The translations under genes and the position numbers were made by a program. 64,000 bases of DNA from CAVQGZ01 sp964356295 (lineage in GTDB: Bacteria; Actinomycetota; Actinomycetes; Jiangellales; Jiangellaceae): contig CAYHHE010000003.1 of NCBI GenBank assembly GCA_964356295.1, positions 1 through 64,000 of the forward strand, given 5' to 3'. This document shows positions 49,967 through 58,190 of this stretch, piece by piece (within the stretch, counting starts at the first letter, position 1; every line of letters begins with the position of its first letter). Below the pieces are notes generated by a model, which saw nothing but the letters and a program-made list of their open reading frames with translations, was not told the DNA's origin and made no database searches.

Positions 49967-50272
49967 CCACGCCTCGGCCCGGTCGGGGTCGACCGGGGTG
50001 AAGGTGACCGAGGACCGTGGCCTGGCCATCCAGTCGGCGACCGTGTCGCGCCAGGTGGCGTAGTGCGGCGTGGCCTTGTGCGCGGCCGGGGCCTCCTCGT
50101 CGGCGTACACCTCGACCAGCACGACGTGCGCCGGGTCCTCACGGTCCTGGATCACGTCGAAGCGCAGCACCCCGGGCTCGTCCCGGGATGCCTCGGCGTT
50201 TCGCCGTGTCGCATCGAGGAAGGCCTCGACCTGGCCGGGCAGCACCTGCACGTCCACGTGGACCACTCGCAT
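49934..50272 (-). CDS. Antibiotic biosynthesis monooxygenase-like (ABM domain) protein
   Basis: A 112-residue ferredoxin-like ABM protein: RVVHVDVQVLPGQVEAFLDA, SRDEPGVLRFDVIQDREDP and VLVEVYADEEA. Small proteins of this kind include quinol monooxygenases and the autoinducer-2 enzyme LsrG. Start ATG 50272. Its C-terminus RSRQGRSRQG is encoded by the 15-bp tandem unit, and its TGA overlaps an ATG for the iron-ADH in the right-hand copy of the duplicated flank. Together they could act on one small carbonyl substrate; the pathway is not known. Confidence 0.82.
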   Translation of the reverse strand: MRVVHVDVQVLPGQVEAFLDATRRNAEASRDEPGVLRFDVIQDREDPAHVVLVEVYADEEAPAAHKATPHYATWRDTVADWMARPRSSVTFTPVDPDRAEAWRSRQGRSRQG

Positions 50273-50308
50273 GGCCCCATCCTGCCGCCAAGACCCACCC
50301 CCCGAACG

Positions 50309-50367
50309 CCGATCTTGACGAAAGCGCCGTATCCAGTCCTGCTATGCGGCTCTAGCGTCAAGATCAG
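50309..50367. repeat. Palindromic repeat family A, copy 2
   Basis: GATCTTGACG (50311-50320) and CGTCAAGATC (50356-50365), a perfect 10-bp inverted repeat. The stem continues inwards imperfectly (AAAGCGCCGTAT against the complement of ATGCGGCTCTAG, 8 of 12 matching). It lies between divergent genes (monooxygenase minus, small protein plus). Confidence 0.85.
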
Positions 50368-50516
50368 CGCTCGAGGATCTGACCGGTGATGGTCCGCGAG
50401 GGCTCGGAACACGAGGTCCACACCCGCGAAGATGGGTGACCCTTCCAGGTCACGTGTCAAGCAGTCTTCGATACCGGGGAATCCGACCCTGGCCAAGCGC
50501 AGGCTCCTCGTTCACC

Positions 50517-50831
50517 ATGATGCCTATGAGGAGCGTGCTGGCTCGGCTGCTGCCGGGAGTGGTGCGCGACCGGACGTCGGACGCGGACCCGTTCGAGACC
50601 CTCGAGCTGCAGGCCCGGCTGTCACGGCTGTCGCAGGAGGTGCGGCGCCTCGACGCCGCCGGCCACGGCCGGATCGGCACCTGGCACCATCTGCGGGCGG
50701 CCCAGGAGGCCTACGAGCGGACGCTGGACGATGCATGCCGGCTCGCGGGCATCGAGATCGAGCCTGGACGGGGCGTCGCGCACCGCCTGCTGGCCGAGGC
50801 TGCCCTCGCTGAGCGCGGCTGGCGGTGGTGA
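50517..50831 (+). CDS. Small hypothetical protein
   Basis: 104 residues, mostly helical and charged: RSVLARLLPGVVRDRTSD, then FETLELQARLSRLSQEVRRL and a Trp/His segment GTWHHLRAAQEAYERTLDDA. The heptad-like pattern suggests a coiled coil. No signal peptide or known family is recognised. ATG 50517 is the first of three close in-frame ATGs. It converges on the second monooxygenase-like gene. Confidence 0.6.
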   Translation: MMPMRSVLARLLPGVVRDRTSDADPFETLELQARLSRLSQEVRRLDAAGHGRIGTWHHLRAAQEAYERTLDDACRLAGIEIEPGRGVAHRLLAEAALAERGWRW

Positions 50832-50860
50832 GGCTGCTGGAACGGTCGCCGGCGGAAGGG

Positions 50861-51220
50861 TCAGAACATCCGGTCGACGGTGTGACCCTCAGCCACGGCG
50901 CGCTTGAGGTGCATCCGTAGCGGGTCCACCCGGATCAACGCGGGCGGGGCGGCCAGCACTGCCGGGAGCTCGGCCATCATCGTGTGGAAGGCCGTGCTGG
51001 CGCGGTGGGCGTCGAGCGCGTCGTGGTCGGTGAACCACTCGTAGAGCCACACGATGTCGTCGGCCTCAGGGTCGACGGACACGATGAAGGCCTCGGTGCC
51101 CGGCTCGCCCGCCAGTGCGTCCATGTACCGGTTCATCGCGTCCAACGCCGCGGTCCGGCCCCCCGGCCGGCACACCAGCCGGACGAACAGGCCCACGCGT
51201 CCAGGCAGCAGGGCTCCCAT
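50861..51220 (-). CDS. Antibiotic biosynthesis monooxygenase-like (ABM domain) protein
   Basis: About 119 residues from ATG 51220, with LFVRLVCRPGGRTAALDAMN, GTEAFIVSVDPEADDIVWLY and EWFTDHDALDAHRASTAFH, an ABM/dabb-like ferredoxin fold. An in-frame GTG at 51259 would extend into the end of the upstream flavoprotein gene, so the shorter start is preferred. It follows the flavoprotein on the same strand by about 30 bp and may belong to its transcript. Confidence 0.78.
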   Translation of the reverse strand: MGALLPGRVGLFVRLVCRPGGRTAALDAMNRYMDALAGEPGTEAFIVSVDPEADDIVWLYEWFTDHDALDAHRASTAFHTMMAELPAVLAAPPALIRVDPLRMHLKRAVAEGHTVDRMF

Positions 51221-51248
51221 CGGACGGTCCTGGGCGTCCTCCACACCG

Positions 51249-52430
51249 CTAGTGAACACCCGGGTCGGTCGCTGCGCGCGTGGAGCGCGGTCGCGGCGGG
51301 CTGATCAGCTGGCTGACGACGGCGCGCAGCAGGCGGGCGGTGAGTGCACCGTCGGCGAGCGCCATCTCGACGAGGTCGTCGAAGACCGGCCCGCGAGCCG
51401 CGCCGGCGCGGATGCCGGCGTCCACCAGCGCCGGCCGTCGCGAGAGCCGGGCCACCGCGCCGACGTCGCGGTGGTGCCGTCCCAACGCGGCCCGCAGGGC
51501 GCGTCGATAGGCGCGTCCTGGGTCGTCGGCCAGCATCGCGCTCCGTCCGGCGCACCTGCCCGACAACGCCGCGTAGTAGATGCCCTCCCCGGAGGTGGGG
51601 TTGACCAGGCTGAGCGCGTCCCCGGCCAGCAGCACGCGCCCGTCAGGCTGGCTCGGGCGCCAGGACGACAGCGGCAGCAGGTGCCCCCGGACGTCACGGA
51701 GCGTCCCGGCCCACGGCACTCCGCGGCGCAGCCCGTCCAGCAGATCGGTCCTGGTGGGCCGGTCGGTCCCGGTGAGCAGCACCCCGTAGCCGACGTTGGC
51801 GGTGCCGTCGCCGATGGGGAACGACCAGGCGTATGCCGGCCAGCGCTGGGAGTCCATGGTGATGGCCTGCTCGGTGGGGACCTCGTCCGGGACGTCGCAG
51901 TACGCCCGCATGGCCACGGCCGCGTGGCCGGGCGGCTGGTCGGGCAGCCCGAGGCTTCGGCGAACCACGCTGCCGGGTCCGTCCGCACCGACGACCACCT
52001 CTGCCCGCACGGTGCCGTCGACCACGACCTGGTCGGTCTCAGCCCGGACGGTGCGGACCCGCTGACACCGCAGCACCGCCCCCGCCGCGACGGCCGCCTC
52101 GACCAGGCGCGCGTCGAGCACCCGGCGGGGGACCACGTGGGCCGGCCGGCGCATGTCGTGGGTCGCGGCGGCACCGGTCGTGCCCCGAAGGGTGAGCCGG
52201 TGGACGGCGCGGTAGCCGGTCACGACGTCGTCGACGCCGAGTCCGGCCCACACGTCCAGCGCCTGTGGGGCCACCCCGTCGCCGCAGGGCTTGTCGCGCG
52301 GGAAGTCCGAGCGGTCCAGCAGCAGCACCCGCGCCGACGGCCTGGCCGCCAGGGCGGCGAGCGCCGTGGTCGCGCCGGCGGGTCCGGCGCCCACCACCAC
52401 CAGGTCCCACCGGTCCTGGGCGTCCGTCAC
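51249..52430 (-). CDS. Geranylgeranyl reductase family FAD-dependent oxidoreductase
   Basis: A 393-residue flavoprotein: DLVVVGAGPAGATTALAAL (FAD), SDFPRDKPCGDGVAP, DGPGSVVRRSLG and LLAGDALSLVNPTSGEGIYY. This set is shared with MenJ (Rv0561c), which saturates menaquinone isoprene units, and with geranylgeranyl reductases of lipid pathways. GTG 52430 is the nearest start before the Rossmann motif. It is divergent from a paralogue with 100 bp between them. Confidence 0.85.
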   Translation of the reverse strand: MTDAQDRWDLVVVGAGPAGATTALAALAARPSARVLLLDRSDFPRDKPCGDGVAPQALDVWAGLGVDDVVTGYRAVHRLTLRGTTGAAATHDMRRPAHVVPRRVLDARLVEAAVAAGAVLRCQRVRTVRAETDQVVVDGTVRAEVVVGADGPGSVVRRSLGLPDQPPGHAAVAMRAYCDVPDEVPTEQAITMDSQRWPAYAWSFPIGDGTANVGYGVLLTGTDRPTRTDLLDGLRRGVPWAGTLRDVRGHLLPLSSWRPSQPDGRVLLAGDALSLVNPTSGEGIYYAALSGRCAGRSAMLADDPGRAYRRALRAALGRHHRDVGAVARLSRRPALVDAGIRAGAARGPVFDDLVEMALADGALTARLLRAVVSQLISPPRPRSTRAATDPGVH

Positions 52431-52530
52431 GGACGCGACGGTGCCACGACCGTCCTGCGCCGGCGACCCCGGGAGCCGGTGATCGGTTCGCCGGTTGGGC
52501 TGGACGGCGGCGGACAGGGACACTGGGGTG

Positions 52531-53775
52531 ATGTCCGTCCACGACACCCTGCGAGCCGACGTGCTCGTCGTCGGCGCTGGGCCCGCCGGCTCGGCCGCGG
52601 CCGCCTGGGCCGCCCGTGGCGGGCGTGACGTGCTGCTGGCTGACGCCGCCACCTTCCCCCGTGACAAGCCCTGCGGCGACGGACTGACCCCGCGCGCCGT
52701 CGCCGAGCTCCGCCACCTCGGGCTCGCCGTATGGCTCTCCGGCCGAGCGGTCAACCGCGGGCTGCGCGCAGCCGGCTTCGGCCAGGTCCTGCACCTGCCC
52801 TGGCCCGGGGGCTCGCTCCCGGCGCACGGGGGAGCGGTCCCGCGCCTCGAGCTCGACGCGACCATCCGGGACGTGGCGGTGGCTGCCGGCGCGAAGACCC
52901 TCGACGCGTCCCGCGCGGTCGGTGTGGACCGGGTGTCGGGCCGCGTGGAGGCCGTCCACCTGCGTCGCGGCGCCGACACCGTCACCGTGCGGTGCCGCCA
53001 GCTCGTCGTCGCCGACGGCGCCCGGTCCCAGCTCGGCCGGGCCCTGGGCCGTACCTGGCACCGCGACACCGCCTACGGCGTGGCGGCTCGTGGTTACATC
53101 TCCTCGCAGCGCAGCAACGATCCGTGGATCTCCTCGCACCTGGAGCTGCGCGGCACCGAGAACGAGCTGCTCTCCGGCTATGGCTGGGTCTTCCCGCTCG
53201 GCGACGGCCAGGTCAACATCGGGGTGGGCACTCTGGCCACCGCGTCCCGTCCCGCCGAGGTCAACCTGCGACAGCTGCTGGCCCACTACGCCGACATGCG
53301 TCGCGACGACTGGGCGCTGCGCGGCGGCGTGCGCGCACCCTGGTCGGCCCTGCTCCCGATGGGTGGGGCGGTGTCCGGGGTCGCCGGGCCGAACTGGGTG
53401 CTCGTCGGCGACGCCGCGGGCTGTGTCAATCCGCTCAACGGGGAGGGCATCGACTACGGGCTGGAGACCGGACGGATGGCCGCCGAGCTGCTGGCCCAGC
53501 GTGACGACCTGTCCGCGGCCTGGCCTGCGCTGCTGAGCCGCAGCTACGGTGAGGCGTTCTCGATCGCGCGGCGTCTGGCGGGGCTGCTCACCGTCCCCGG
53601 TCTGCTCCCCGCAGCCGGCCCGATCGGCATGCGGTCACGGACGCTGATGACCCTGGCGTTGCGGGTGATGGGCAACCTCATCACGCCGGAGGACCAGGAC
53701 CTGCTCGCCCATGTCTGGCGTGGCGCCGGGCGGCTGTCGTTGCGGCTGGACGAGCGGCCGCCCTTCCAGGCCTAG
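52531..53775 (+). CDS. Geranylgeranyl reductase family FAD-dependent oxidoreductase (second copy)
   Basis: 414 residues. DVLVVGAGPAGSAAAAWAA, ATFPRDKPCGDGLTPRAV, GWVFPLGDGQVNIGVG and LVGDAAGCVNPLNGEGIDYG mark the same family as the divergent neighbour, but the two differ throughout and are not a recent duplication. ATG 52531 has GGGG just upstream. Probably one of the two is the menaquinone beta-isoprene reductase and the other acts on a related polyprenyl substrate; sequence alone does not settle which. Confidence 0.87.
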   Translation: MSVHDTLRADVLVVGAGPAGSAAAAWAARGGRDVLLADAATFPRDKPCGDGLTPRAVAELRHLGLAVWLSGRAVNRGLRAAGFGQVLHLPWPGGSLPAHGGAVPRLELDATIRDVAVAAGAKTLDASRAVGVDRVSGRVEAVHLRRGADTVTVRCRQLVVADGARSQLGRALGRTWHRDTAYGVAARGYISSQRSNDPWISSHLELRGTENELLSGYGWVFPLGDGQVNIGVGTLATASRPAEVNLRQLLAHYADMRRDDWALRGGVRAPWSALLPMGGAVSGVAGPNWVLVGDAAGCVNPLNGEGIDYGLETGRMAAELLAQRDDLSAAWPALLSRSYGEAFSIARRLAGLLTVPGLLPAAGPIGMRSRTLMTLALRVMGNLITPEDQDLLAHVWRGAGRLSLRLDERPPFQA

Positions 53776-53793
53776 TCTCCCCGGTCGTGATGC

Positions 53794-53956
53794 CTCACCC
53801 TTGATCAGCGCGGGATAGGTGTGGTGGATCCTTTGATCAGAGCGCCGTAGGTGTTGCCAGGACGACACCTACGGCGCCCTGATCATCTCTGGAACCACCA
53901 CGCAGGCGCGCTGATCAAGCCTCAACCACCACCAGAGCGCCGTGATCAAGGGTGAG
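53794..53956. repeat. Repeat family B: complete GATC-node palindromic array
   Basis: Bounded by a perfect 14-bp inverted repeat, CTCACCCTTGATCA (53794-53807) and TGATCAAGGGTGAG (53943-53956). Main GATC nodes at 53803, 53835, 53881, 53913 and 53944 are spaced 32, 46, 32 and 31 bp, the same series as at 16218-16359. The 51-bp central hairpin (53835-53885) matches 16250-16300 at 43 of 51 positions and has arms AGCGCCGTAGGTGT and ACACCTACGGCGCC. The 314-bp interval between converging genes holds only this element. Confidence 0.88.
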
Positions 53957-54089
53957 CCCCCACCGGCGGGGGCCACACGTGGACGCCCGAAGCCCGCGAC
54001 GCCCATCCCTGCGCGGCCGTGATGTCGGCGCCTCATGGACGCGGCTCGCGGCCGACAAGGTCTCGCGCCAGGGCCGATCCCGGGTCGGA

Positions 54090-54806
54090 CTACCAGACCC
54101 GCTCGGGGACCCCTGCCTCGCGCTCCAGCGACAGCGCCGGGGCGAACTCGGACTCCGCGTACCGTCCCACTCGCCAGGTGTGCACCGCGTCCACCCCGGC
54201 CCCGAGTGTCCCGCCCACGATCGGGATGCCGCGCGCCAGGGTCAGCGTCACGCTCTTGGCTGTGACGCGGGCAAGCAGCTGCTGTCCCACCGTGGCCGTC
54301 AGGCGCACCCTCACCTCCTCGTCCACCAGCGGCGGTCCGAACGCGAGGTCGCGTGGCGTGCCCGGCAGGTCTCCGGACTCGATCGCCTCGCGGACGCCTT
54401 CGTCGCCGAGGATCGCGGCCATGGCCGCGATACGCACCCGGGGCGCGGCCAGGTCGTGTCCGCGCAGGTGAGCGATCGCGGCGGACATCCGCAGCTGCAG
54501 CGCGCCGAGCCCGGCGACGTTGGCCGGAAGGGTGATCGGCAGCGCCATGACGCCACCGACCTGGGTGACGAACCCTCCGACGCCGGCGAGTCGCACGTGC
54601 TGCTCGATGACGGCCTTGATTGCGCGCTCGGTGTCGCCGGTTGCGACGAGGTGACGGCTGGCGGTCTCACGGGAGCCCGGGAACCCCTGGACACCGTCGA
54701 TGGCCCGGTTGAGGAACGTGCGTGACGCCCCGGTCGCCGCCACCGGGGCGACCCGGCGGCCCGCCTCGGCGGCGGCCATCAGCGCGAAGGTGCGGCGGAG
54801 GTTCAC
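54090..54806 (-). CDS. EcsC family protein
   Basis: About 238 residues from GTG 54806. EcsC-like segments include FLNRAIDGVQGFPGSRETA, GVGGFVTQVGGVMALPITLP, LQLRMSAAIAHLRG and the C-terminal GIPIVGGTLGAGVDAVHTW, with Gly-rich hydrophobic stretches that associate with membranes. EcsC occurs with ABC transporters in Bacillus, but here it stands alone, divergent from aat. The molecular role is unknown. An upstream in-frame start at 54854 is possible but crowds the aat promoter. Confidence 0.82.
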   Translation of the reverse strand: MNLRRTFALMAAAEAGRRVAPVAATGASRTFLNRAIDGVQGFPGSRETASRHLVATGDTERAIKAVIEQHVRLAGVGGFVTQVGGVMALPITLPANVAGLGALQLRMSAAIAHLRGHDLAAPRVRIAAMAAILGDEGVREAIESGDLPGTPRDLAFGPPLVDEEVRVRLTATVGQQLLARVTAKSVTLTLARGIPIVGGTLGAGVDAVHTWRVGRYAESEFAPALSLEREAGVPERVW

Positions 54807-54871
54807 GAGACCACGGTACGCAGTGAGCGGGCCCCGCGACAGCAGGCGGCCCACGGCAGGACAATCGTGGC

Positions 54872-55597
54872 GTGGTCACGCCGGTGGTCGTCGAACCCCC
54901 CGAGACGGGGTGGCGGTTCGGCGACCCCGCGGACTGGCCGGCCGACGACCTGGTCGGGGTCGGCGCTGACCTCCAGCCGGGGACGCTGCTGGCCGCGTAT
55001 CGTCGCGGGCTGTTCCCCATGCCGGTCGGACGGGGTCGCCGTCGCCTGCTGGGCTGGTGGTCCCCAGACCCGCGGGGGGTGATCCCGGTGGACCGACTGA
55101 CGGTGTCACGGTCACTTCGCGCGGCCACCCGGCGCTTCGAGATCCGCCTGGACACCGCCTTCGACGAGGTCGTCGCTCGCTGCGGCGACCCCCGGCGACC
55201 CCACGGTTGGCTCAGCCCGGCGATGGCCGCGGCCTACCGCGAGCTGCACCGACTGGGCTGGGCACACTCGGTGGAGGCATGGACTCTGGACGGCCGGCTG
55301 GCCGGCGGGCTGTACGGCGTCGGGATCGGCGGGTTCTTCGCCGGGGAGTCGATGTGGCACGAACCGCAGCCGTTCGGGAGGGACGCCTCCAAGGTGGCGC
55401 TGGTGGCACTCGTCGGCCTGCTCGGTGCCGACGGCGACGGCGTGTGCCGACTGCTCGACATCCAGTGGCGCACACCGCACCTGGCCAGCCTCGGCGCGGT
55501 CGAGATCCCTCGGACGCTCTACCTGGCCCGCCTTCGCGACGCCATGGGTGGTCCGTCCGTCGAGTGGACCGCTGACGCCGCAGCCCGAGGCGTGTGA
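54872..55597 (+). CDS. aat: Leucyl/phenylalanyl-tRNA--protein transferase
   Basis: 241 residues. It adds Leu or Phe to N-terminal Arg/Lys of proteins, marking them for ClpAP/ClpS degradation. Landmarks are YRRGLFPMPV, WWSPDPRGVIP, GGFFAGESMWH and DIQWRTPHLASLGAVEIPR. GTG 54872. It is followed 10 bp later by the Fpg/Nei glycosylase gene. Confidence 0.93.
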   Translation: MVTPVVVEPPETGWRFGDPADWPADDLVGVGADLQPGTLLAAYRRGLFPMPVGRGRRRLLGWWSPDPRGVIPVDRLTVSRSLRAATRRFEIRLDTAFDEVVARCGDPRRPHGWLSPAMAAAYRELHRLGWAHSVEAWTLDGRLAGGLYGVGIGGFFAGESMWHEPQPFGRDASKVALVALVGLLGADGDGVCRLLDIQWRTPHLASLGAVEIPRTLYLARLRDAMGGPSVEWTADAAARGV

Positions 55598-55607
55598 GGA
55601 TGCCGGG

Positions 55608-56477
55608 ATGCCGGAGCTGCCCGAGGTGCAGGCGCTCACCGTCTTCCTGGCCGAGCGCGCGGTCCGAGACGTTGTGGCGGGCGTGGACGTCGCGGCGTTC
55701 AACGTGCTCAAGACGGTCGACCCGCCCCTGTCGTCACTGGCGGGCCTCGCCGTCACCGACGTCACTCGGCACGGCAAGTTCCTCGACATCGACGTCGACG
55801 GGCTGCACCTGGTGCTGCACCTGGCCCGAGCCGGCTGGTTGGGCTGGCGTGAGCCGTCCGCCGCCCCGGCCAAGCCCGCTCGACCCGGCAAGGGCCCGCT
55901 CGCCCTGCGCGTCCGGCTGGCCAGCGGGGCGTCCATGGATGTCACCGAGGCCGGCACCCAGAAGAGGCTCTCCGCGTACCTGGTGCGCGACCCGCGCGAT
56001 GTCCCCGGGGTGGCCTCGCTCGGTCCCGACCCGCTCGACCGCGCCTTCACCGTGGACGCGCTGGGCGCCGTGCTCGACGCGGCGGGCGGTGCCCAGCTCA
56101 AGGGGGTGCTGCGCGACCAGCAGCGGATCGCCGGTATCGGCAACGCCTACTCCGACGACGTGCTCCACGCAGCGCGTCTCTCACCGTTCCGCTCGGCCGC
56201 TGCGTTGGGCCCTGCCGAGCGAGTCCGGCTGCACACGGCGATCGTCGAAGTGCTCGGCGACGCGGTGACCCGGTCCGCGGGCCTGCCGGCCGGGGAGCTC
56301 AAGGACTCCAAGCGCGCCGGGATGCGCGTGCACGGGCGCACCGGCCAGCCGTGCCCGGTCTGCGGGGACACCGTTCGTGAGGTCGCGTTCGCCGACTCGT
56401 CCCTGCAGTACTGCCCGACCTGCCAGACCGATGGCAGGCCACTGGCCGACCGCCGGATGTCCCGGCTGCTGCGCTGA
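55608..56477 (+). CDS. Fpg/Nei family DNA glycosylase/AP lyase
   Basis: 289 residues. The N-terminal MPELPEVQ carries the catalytic Pro2 and Glu3, TRHGKFLDID holds the beta-hairpin Lys, and the H2TH region includes GVLRDQQRIAGIGNAYSDD. The C-terminal zinc finger has CPVCG and CPTCQ. It removes oxidised bases. The sequence between these motifs fits the actinobacterial Fpg/Nei paralogues, so the precise lesion preference is not assigned. ATG 55608 closely follows aat. Confidence 0.92.
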   Translation: MPELPEVQALTVFLAERAVRDVVAGVDVAAFNVLKTVDPPLSSLAGLAVTDVTRHGKFLDIDVDGLHLVLHLARAGWLGWREPSAAPAKPARPGKGPLALRVRLASGASMDVTEAGTQKRLSAYLVRDPRDVPGVASLGPDPLDRAFTVDALGAVLDAAGGAQLKGVLRDQQRIAGIGNAYSDDVLHAARLSPFRSAAALGPAERVRLHTAIVEVLGDAVTRSAGLPAGELKDSKRAGMRVHGRTGQPCPVCGDTVREVAFADSSLQYCPTCQTDGRPLADRRMSRLLR

Positions 56478-56556
56478 TCAAGCCGCGATGGCGAGACTCT
56501 GCCTCTCTCTACGTGTCTGTAGGGATTCCGCTAGATACCGGCATACAGTTCGATAC

Positions 56557-57762
56557 ATGGACCCGATCCGCAACCCGTACGCCCCGGGCGCTGGTCAGCG
56601 TCCACCCGAGCTGGCCGGACGCGACAGCGAATTGGCGGCGGTCGAGGTCGCGCTGGAGCGAGCGGCGCGCGGACGGCCCGAGCGCAGCGTCGTGCTCGTG
56701 GGGCTGCGCGGGGTCGGCAAGACCGTCCTGCTCAACGCCGTGCGCTCGCGCGCCATCGAGCGTCTGTGGGGGACTGCGAAGCTGGAGGTGCGTGCCGGGC
56801 ACCCCATCAGGCGACCGATCGCGTCCGCCCTTCACCTGGCGGTGCGCGAGCTGGGGGTACGTCATCGCGACCCGGCCCGAGTCGAGCAGTTCCTCGGCGT
56901 TCTCAAGGCGTTCGCGCTGCGCTCGGCATCCGATCGGGCGACGCTGCGGGAGCGTTGGCAGCCGGGGATCGACGTGCCGGCGTCCAGCGGGCGGGCCGAC
57001 ACCGGCGACATCGAGATCGACCTGGTCGAGGTCCTGGTCGACGCCGCTGACCTGGCGCGCGACGTCGGCACGGGCGTCGCGCTGTTCCTGGACGAGATGC
57101 AGGACCTCACCGAGCAGGACGCCTCCGCGCTGTGCGCGGCCTTCCACGAGATCTCCCAGCAGGGGCTGCCGCTGGTGCTGGTCGGCGCGGGGCTGCCGCA
57201 CGTGCCCGCAACCCTGGCGGCGTCCAAGTCGTACTCCGAGCGGTTGTTCCGCTACGTCCGCGTCGACCGCCTCGAGCGGGCCGCGGCCGAGCAGGCCTGG
57301 GTGGCGCCCGCGGCCGAGGAGGGAGTGGTGTTCAGCCCCGACGCGATCGAGGCGCTCTACTCGGCCACGGACGGGTACCCGTACTTCGTCCAGGCGTACG
57401 GCAAGGCGGTCTGGGACGTTGCGCCCGGCTCGCCGGTCACGGCAGCCGACGTGCACGTGGCGGCTCCGCTGGCCCGGGCGGACCTCGGCGTCGGGTTCTT
57501 CGGCAGCCGGTACGAGCGGGCTACCCCGGCCGAGCGTGACTACCTGCAGGCGATGGCGTCCCTGGTGGACCAGTCACCCGGTGGTGAGGGCGCCGTGCCC
57601 ACGTCGGCGGTGGCAGCCGCTCTGGGACGCAAGCCCTCGTCGCTGTCCCCGGCGCGCGACGCGCTGCTGAAGAAGGGGCTGGTCTACTCGACCGAGCGGG
57701 GCCGCATCGCCTTCACCGTCCCCCACTTCGCGGCGTTCTTGCGCGATCAGCCCCCGCCCTGA
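56557..57762 (+). CDS. AAA-type ATP-binding protein with C-terminal winged helix
   Basis: 401 residues. GLRGVGKTVLLNAVRSRAI is Walker A and GVALFLDEMQDLTEQDA Walker B, followed by SDGYPYFVQ-like ATDGYPYFVQAYGK of the Orc1/Cdc6-like STAND/archaeal-ATPase lineage. The C-terminal part (AVAAALGRKPSSLSPARDAL, LKKGLVYSTERGRIAF) is a winged helix likely to bind DNA. Many actinobacteria have such stand-alone proteins. Its role is unknown; it is upstream of mazEF, which fits a mobile or defence-like setting, but that is only context. Confidence 0.8.
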   Translation: MDPIRNPYAPGAGQRPPELAGRDSELAAVEVALERAARGRPERSVVLVGLRGVGKTVLLNAVRSRAIERLWGTAKLEVRAGHPIRRPIASALHLAVRELGVRHRDPARVEQFLGVLKAFALRSASDRATLRERWQPGIDVPASSGRADTGDIEIDLVEVLVDAADLARDVGTGVALFLDEMQDLTEQDASALCAAFHEISQQGLPLVLVGAGLPHVPATLAASKSYSERLFRYVRVDRLERAAAEQAWVAPAAEEGVVFSPDAIEALYSATDGYPYFVQAYGKAVWDVAPGSPVTAADVHVAAPLARADLGVGFFGSRYERATPAERDYLQAMASLVDQSPGGEGAVPTSAVAAALGRKPSSLSPARDALLKKGLVYSTERGRIAFTVPHFAAFLRDQPPP

Positions 57763-57922
57763 CTGTTGTCCGGTCCCGGCGATTCCGAGGACTGCTCGGG
57801 AGCATGAGACACGGTGCGACAGATCCGTGCTCATGCCAGGCGTTGTGAGAAACGGGGCTGGTGAAGCTGGAACACCGCCGAGGCCCGGGTGTCGGTGTCG
57901 ACATGAGTCACCGACTCAAGCG

Positions 57923-57953
57923 GTAGCATCACATGTCCTACTAGGGTAGCATC
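57923..57953. promoter_or_regulatory. Direct repeat upstream of mazE, possible antitoxin operator
   Basis: GTAGCATC occurs at 57923-57930 and 57946-57953, 23 bp apart, ending seven bases before the mazE start. CTAC-TAGG-GTAG between them adds a short dyad. Ribbon-helix-helix antitoxins usually bind repeated sites at their own promoter. Confidence 0.5.
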
Positions 57954-57959
57954 CCAGGG

Positions 57960-58190
57960 ATGAAGGTGAGTATCAGCGTGTCCGAGGAGGACCTCGCCGT
58001 CCTGGACCGCTACGCGAAGGCGGCGGGGCTGCCGTCGCGTTCGGCGGCAATCCAGAAGGCGATCCGCATGCTGGGCGACCCTGAGCTGGAGGGCGCCTAC
58101 GCGGCCGCGTGGGACGAGTGGGAAGCCTCGGGAGACGCTGCGGACTGGGAAGGCACCGTCGCCGACGGGCTAGTCGATGCTGCGCGGTGA
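57960..58190 (+). CDS. mazE: Antitoxin of a MazEF-type system, ribbon-helix-helix
   Basis: 76 residues. The N-terminal KVSISVSEEDLAVLDRYAKA and SRSAAIQKAIRML form a ribbon-helix-helix DNA-binding fold; the acidic C-terminus (WDEWEASGDAADWEG) is a typical toxin-binding tail. ATG 57960; the stop lies 14 bases inside the toxin gene. It should neutralise the toxin and repress the operon. Confidence 0.87.
   Translation: MKVSISVSEEDLAVLDRYAKAAGLPSRSAAIQKAIRMLGDPELEGAYAAAWDEWEASGDAADWEGTVADGLVDAAR

Noticed and set aside
48631..50142. 503-residue iron-ADH with an N-terminal extension through the N run
   Set aside because: The extension is read through unknown bases and a duplicated contig end. The normal family N-terminus starts at ATG 49782.
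50477..50512. Second sigma-R-like promoter (GGGAAT ... GTT) before the small protein gene
   Set aside because: The spacer is 27 bp, not about 18, so the match is probably chance.
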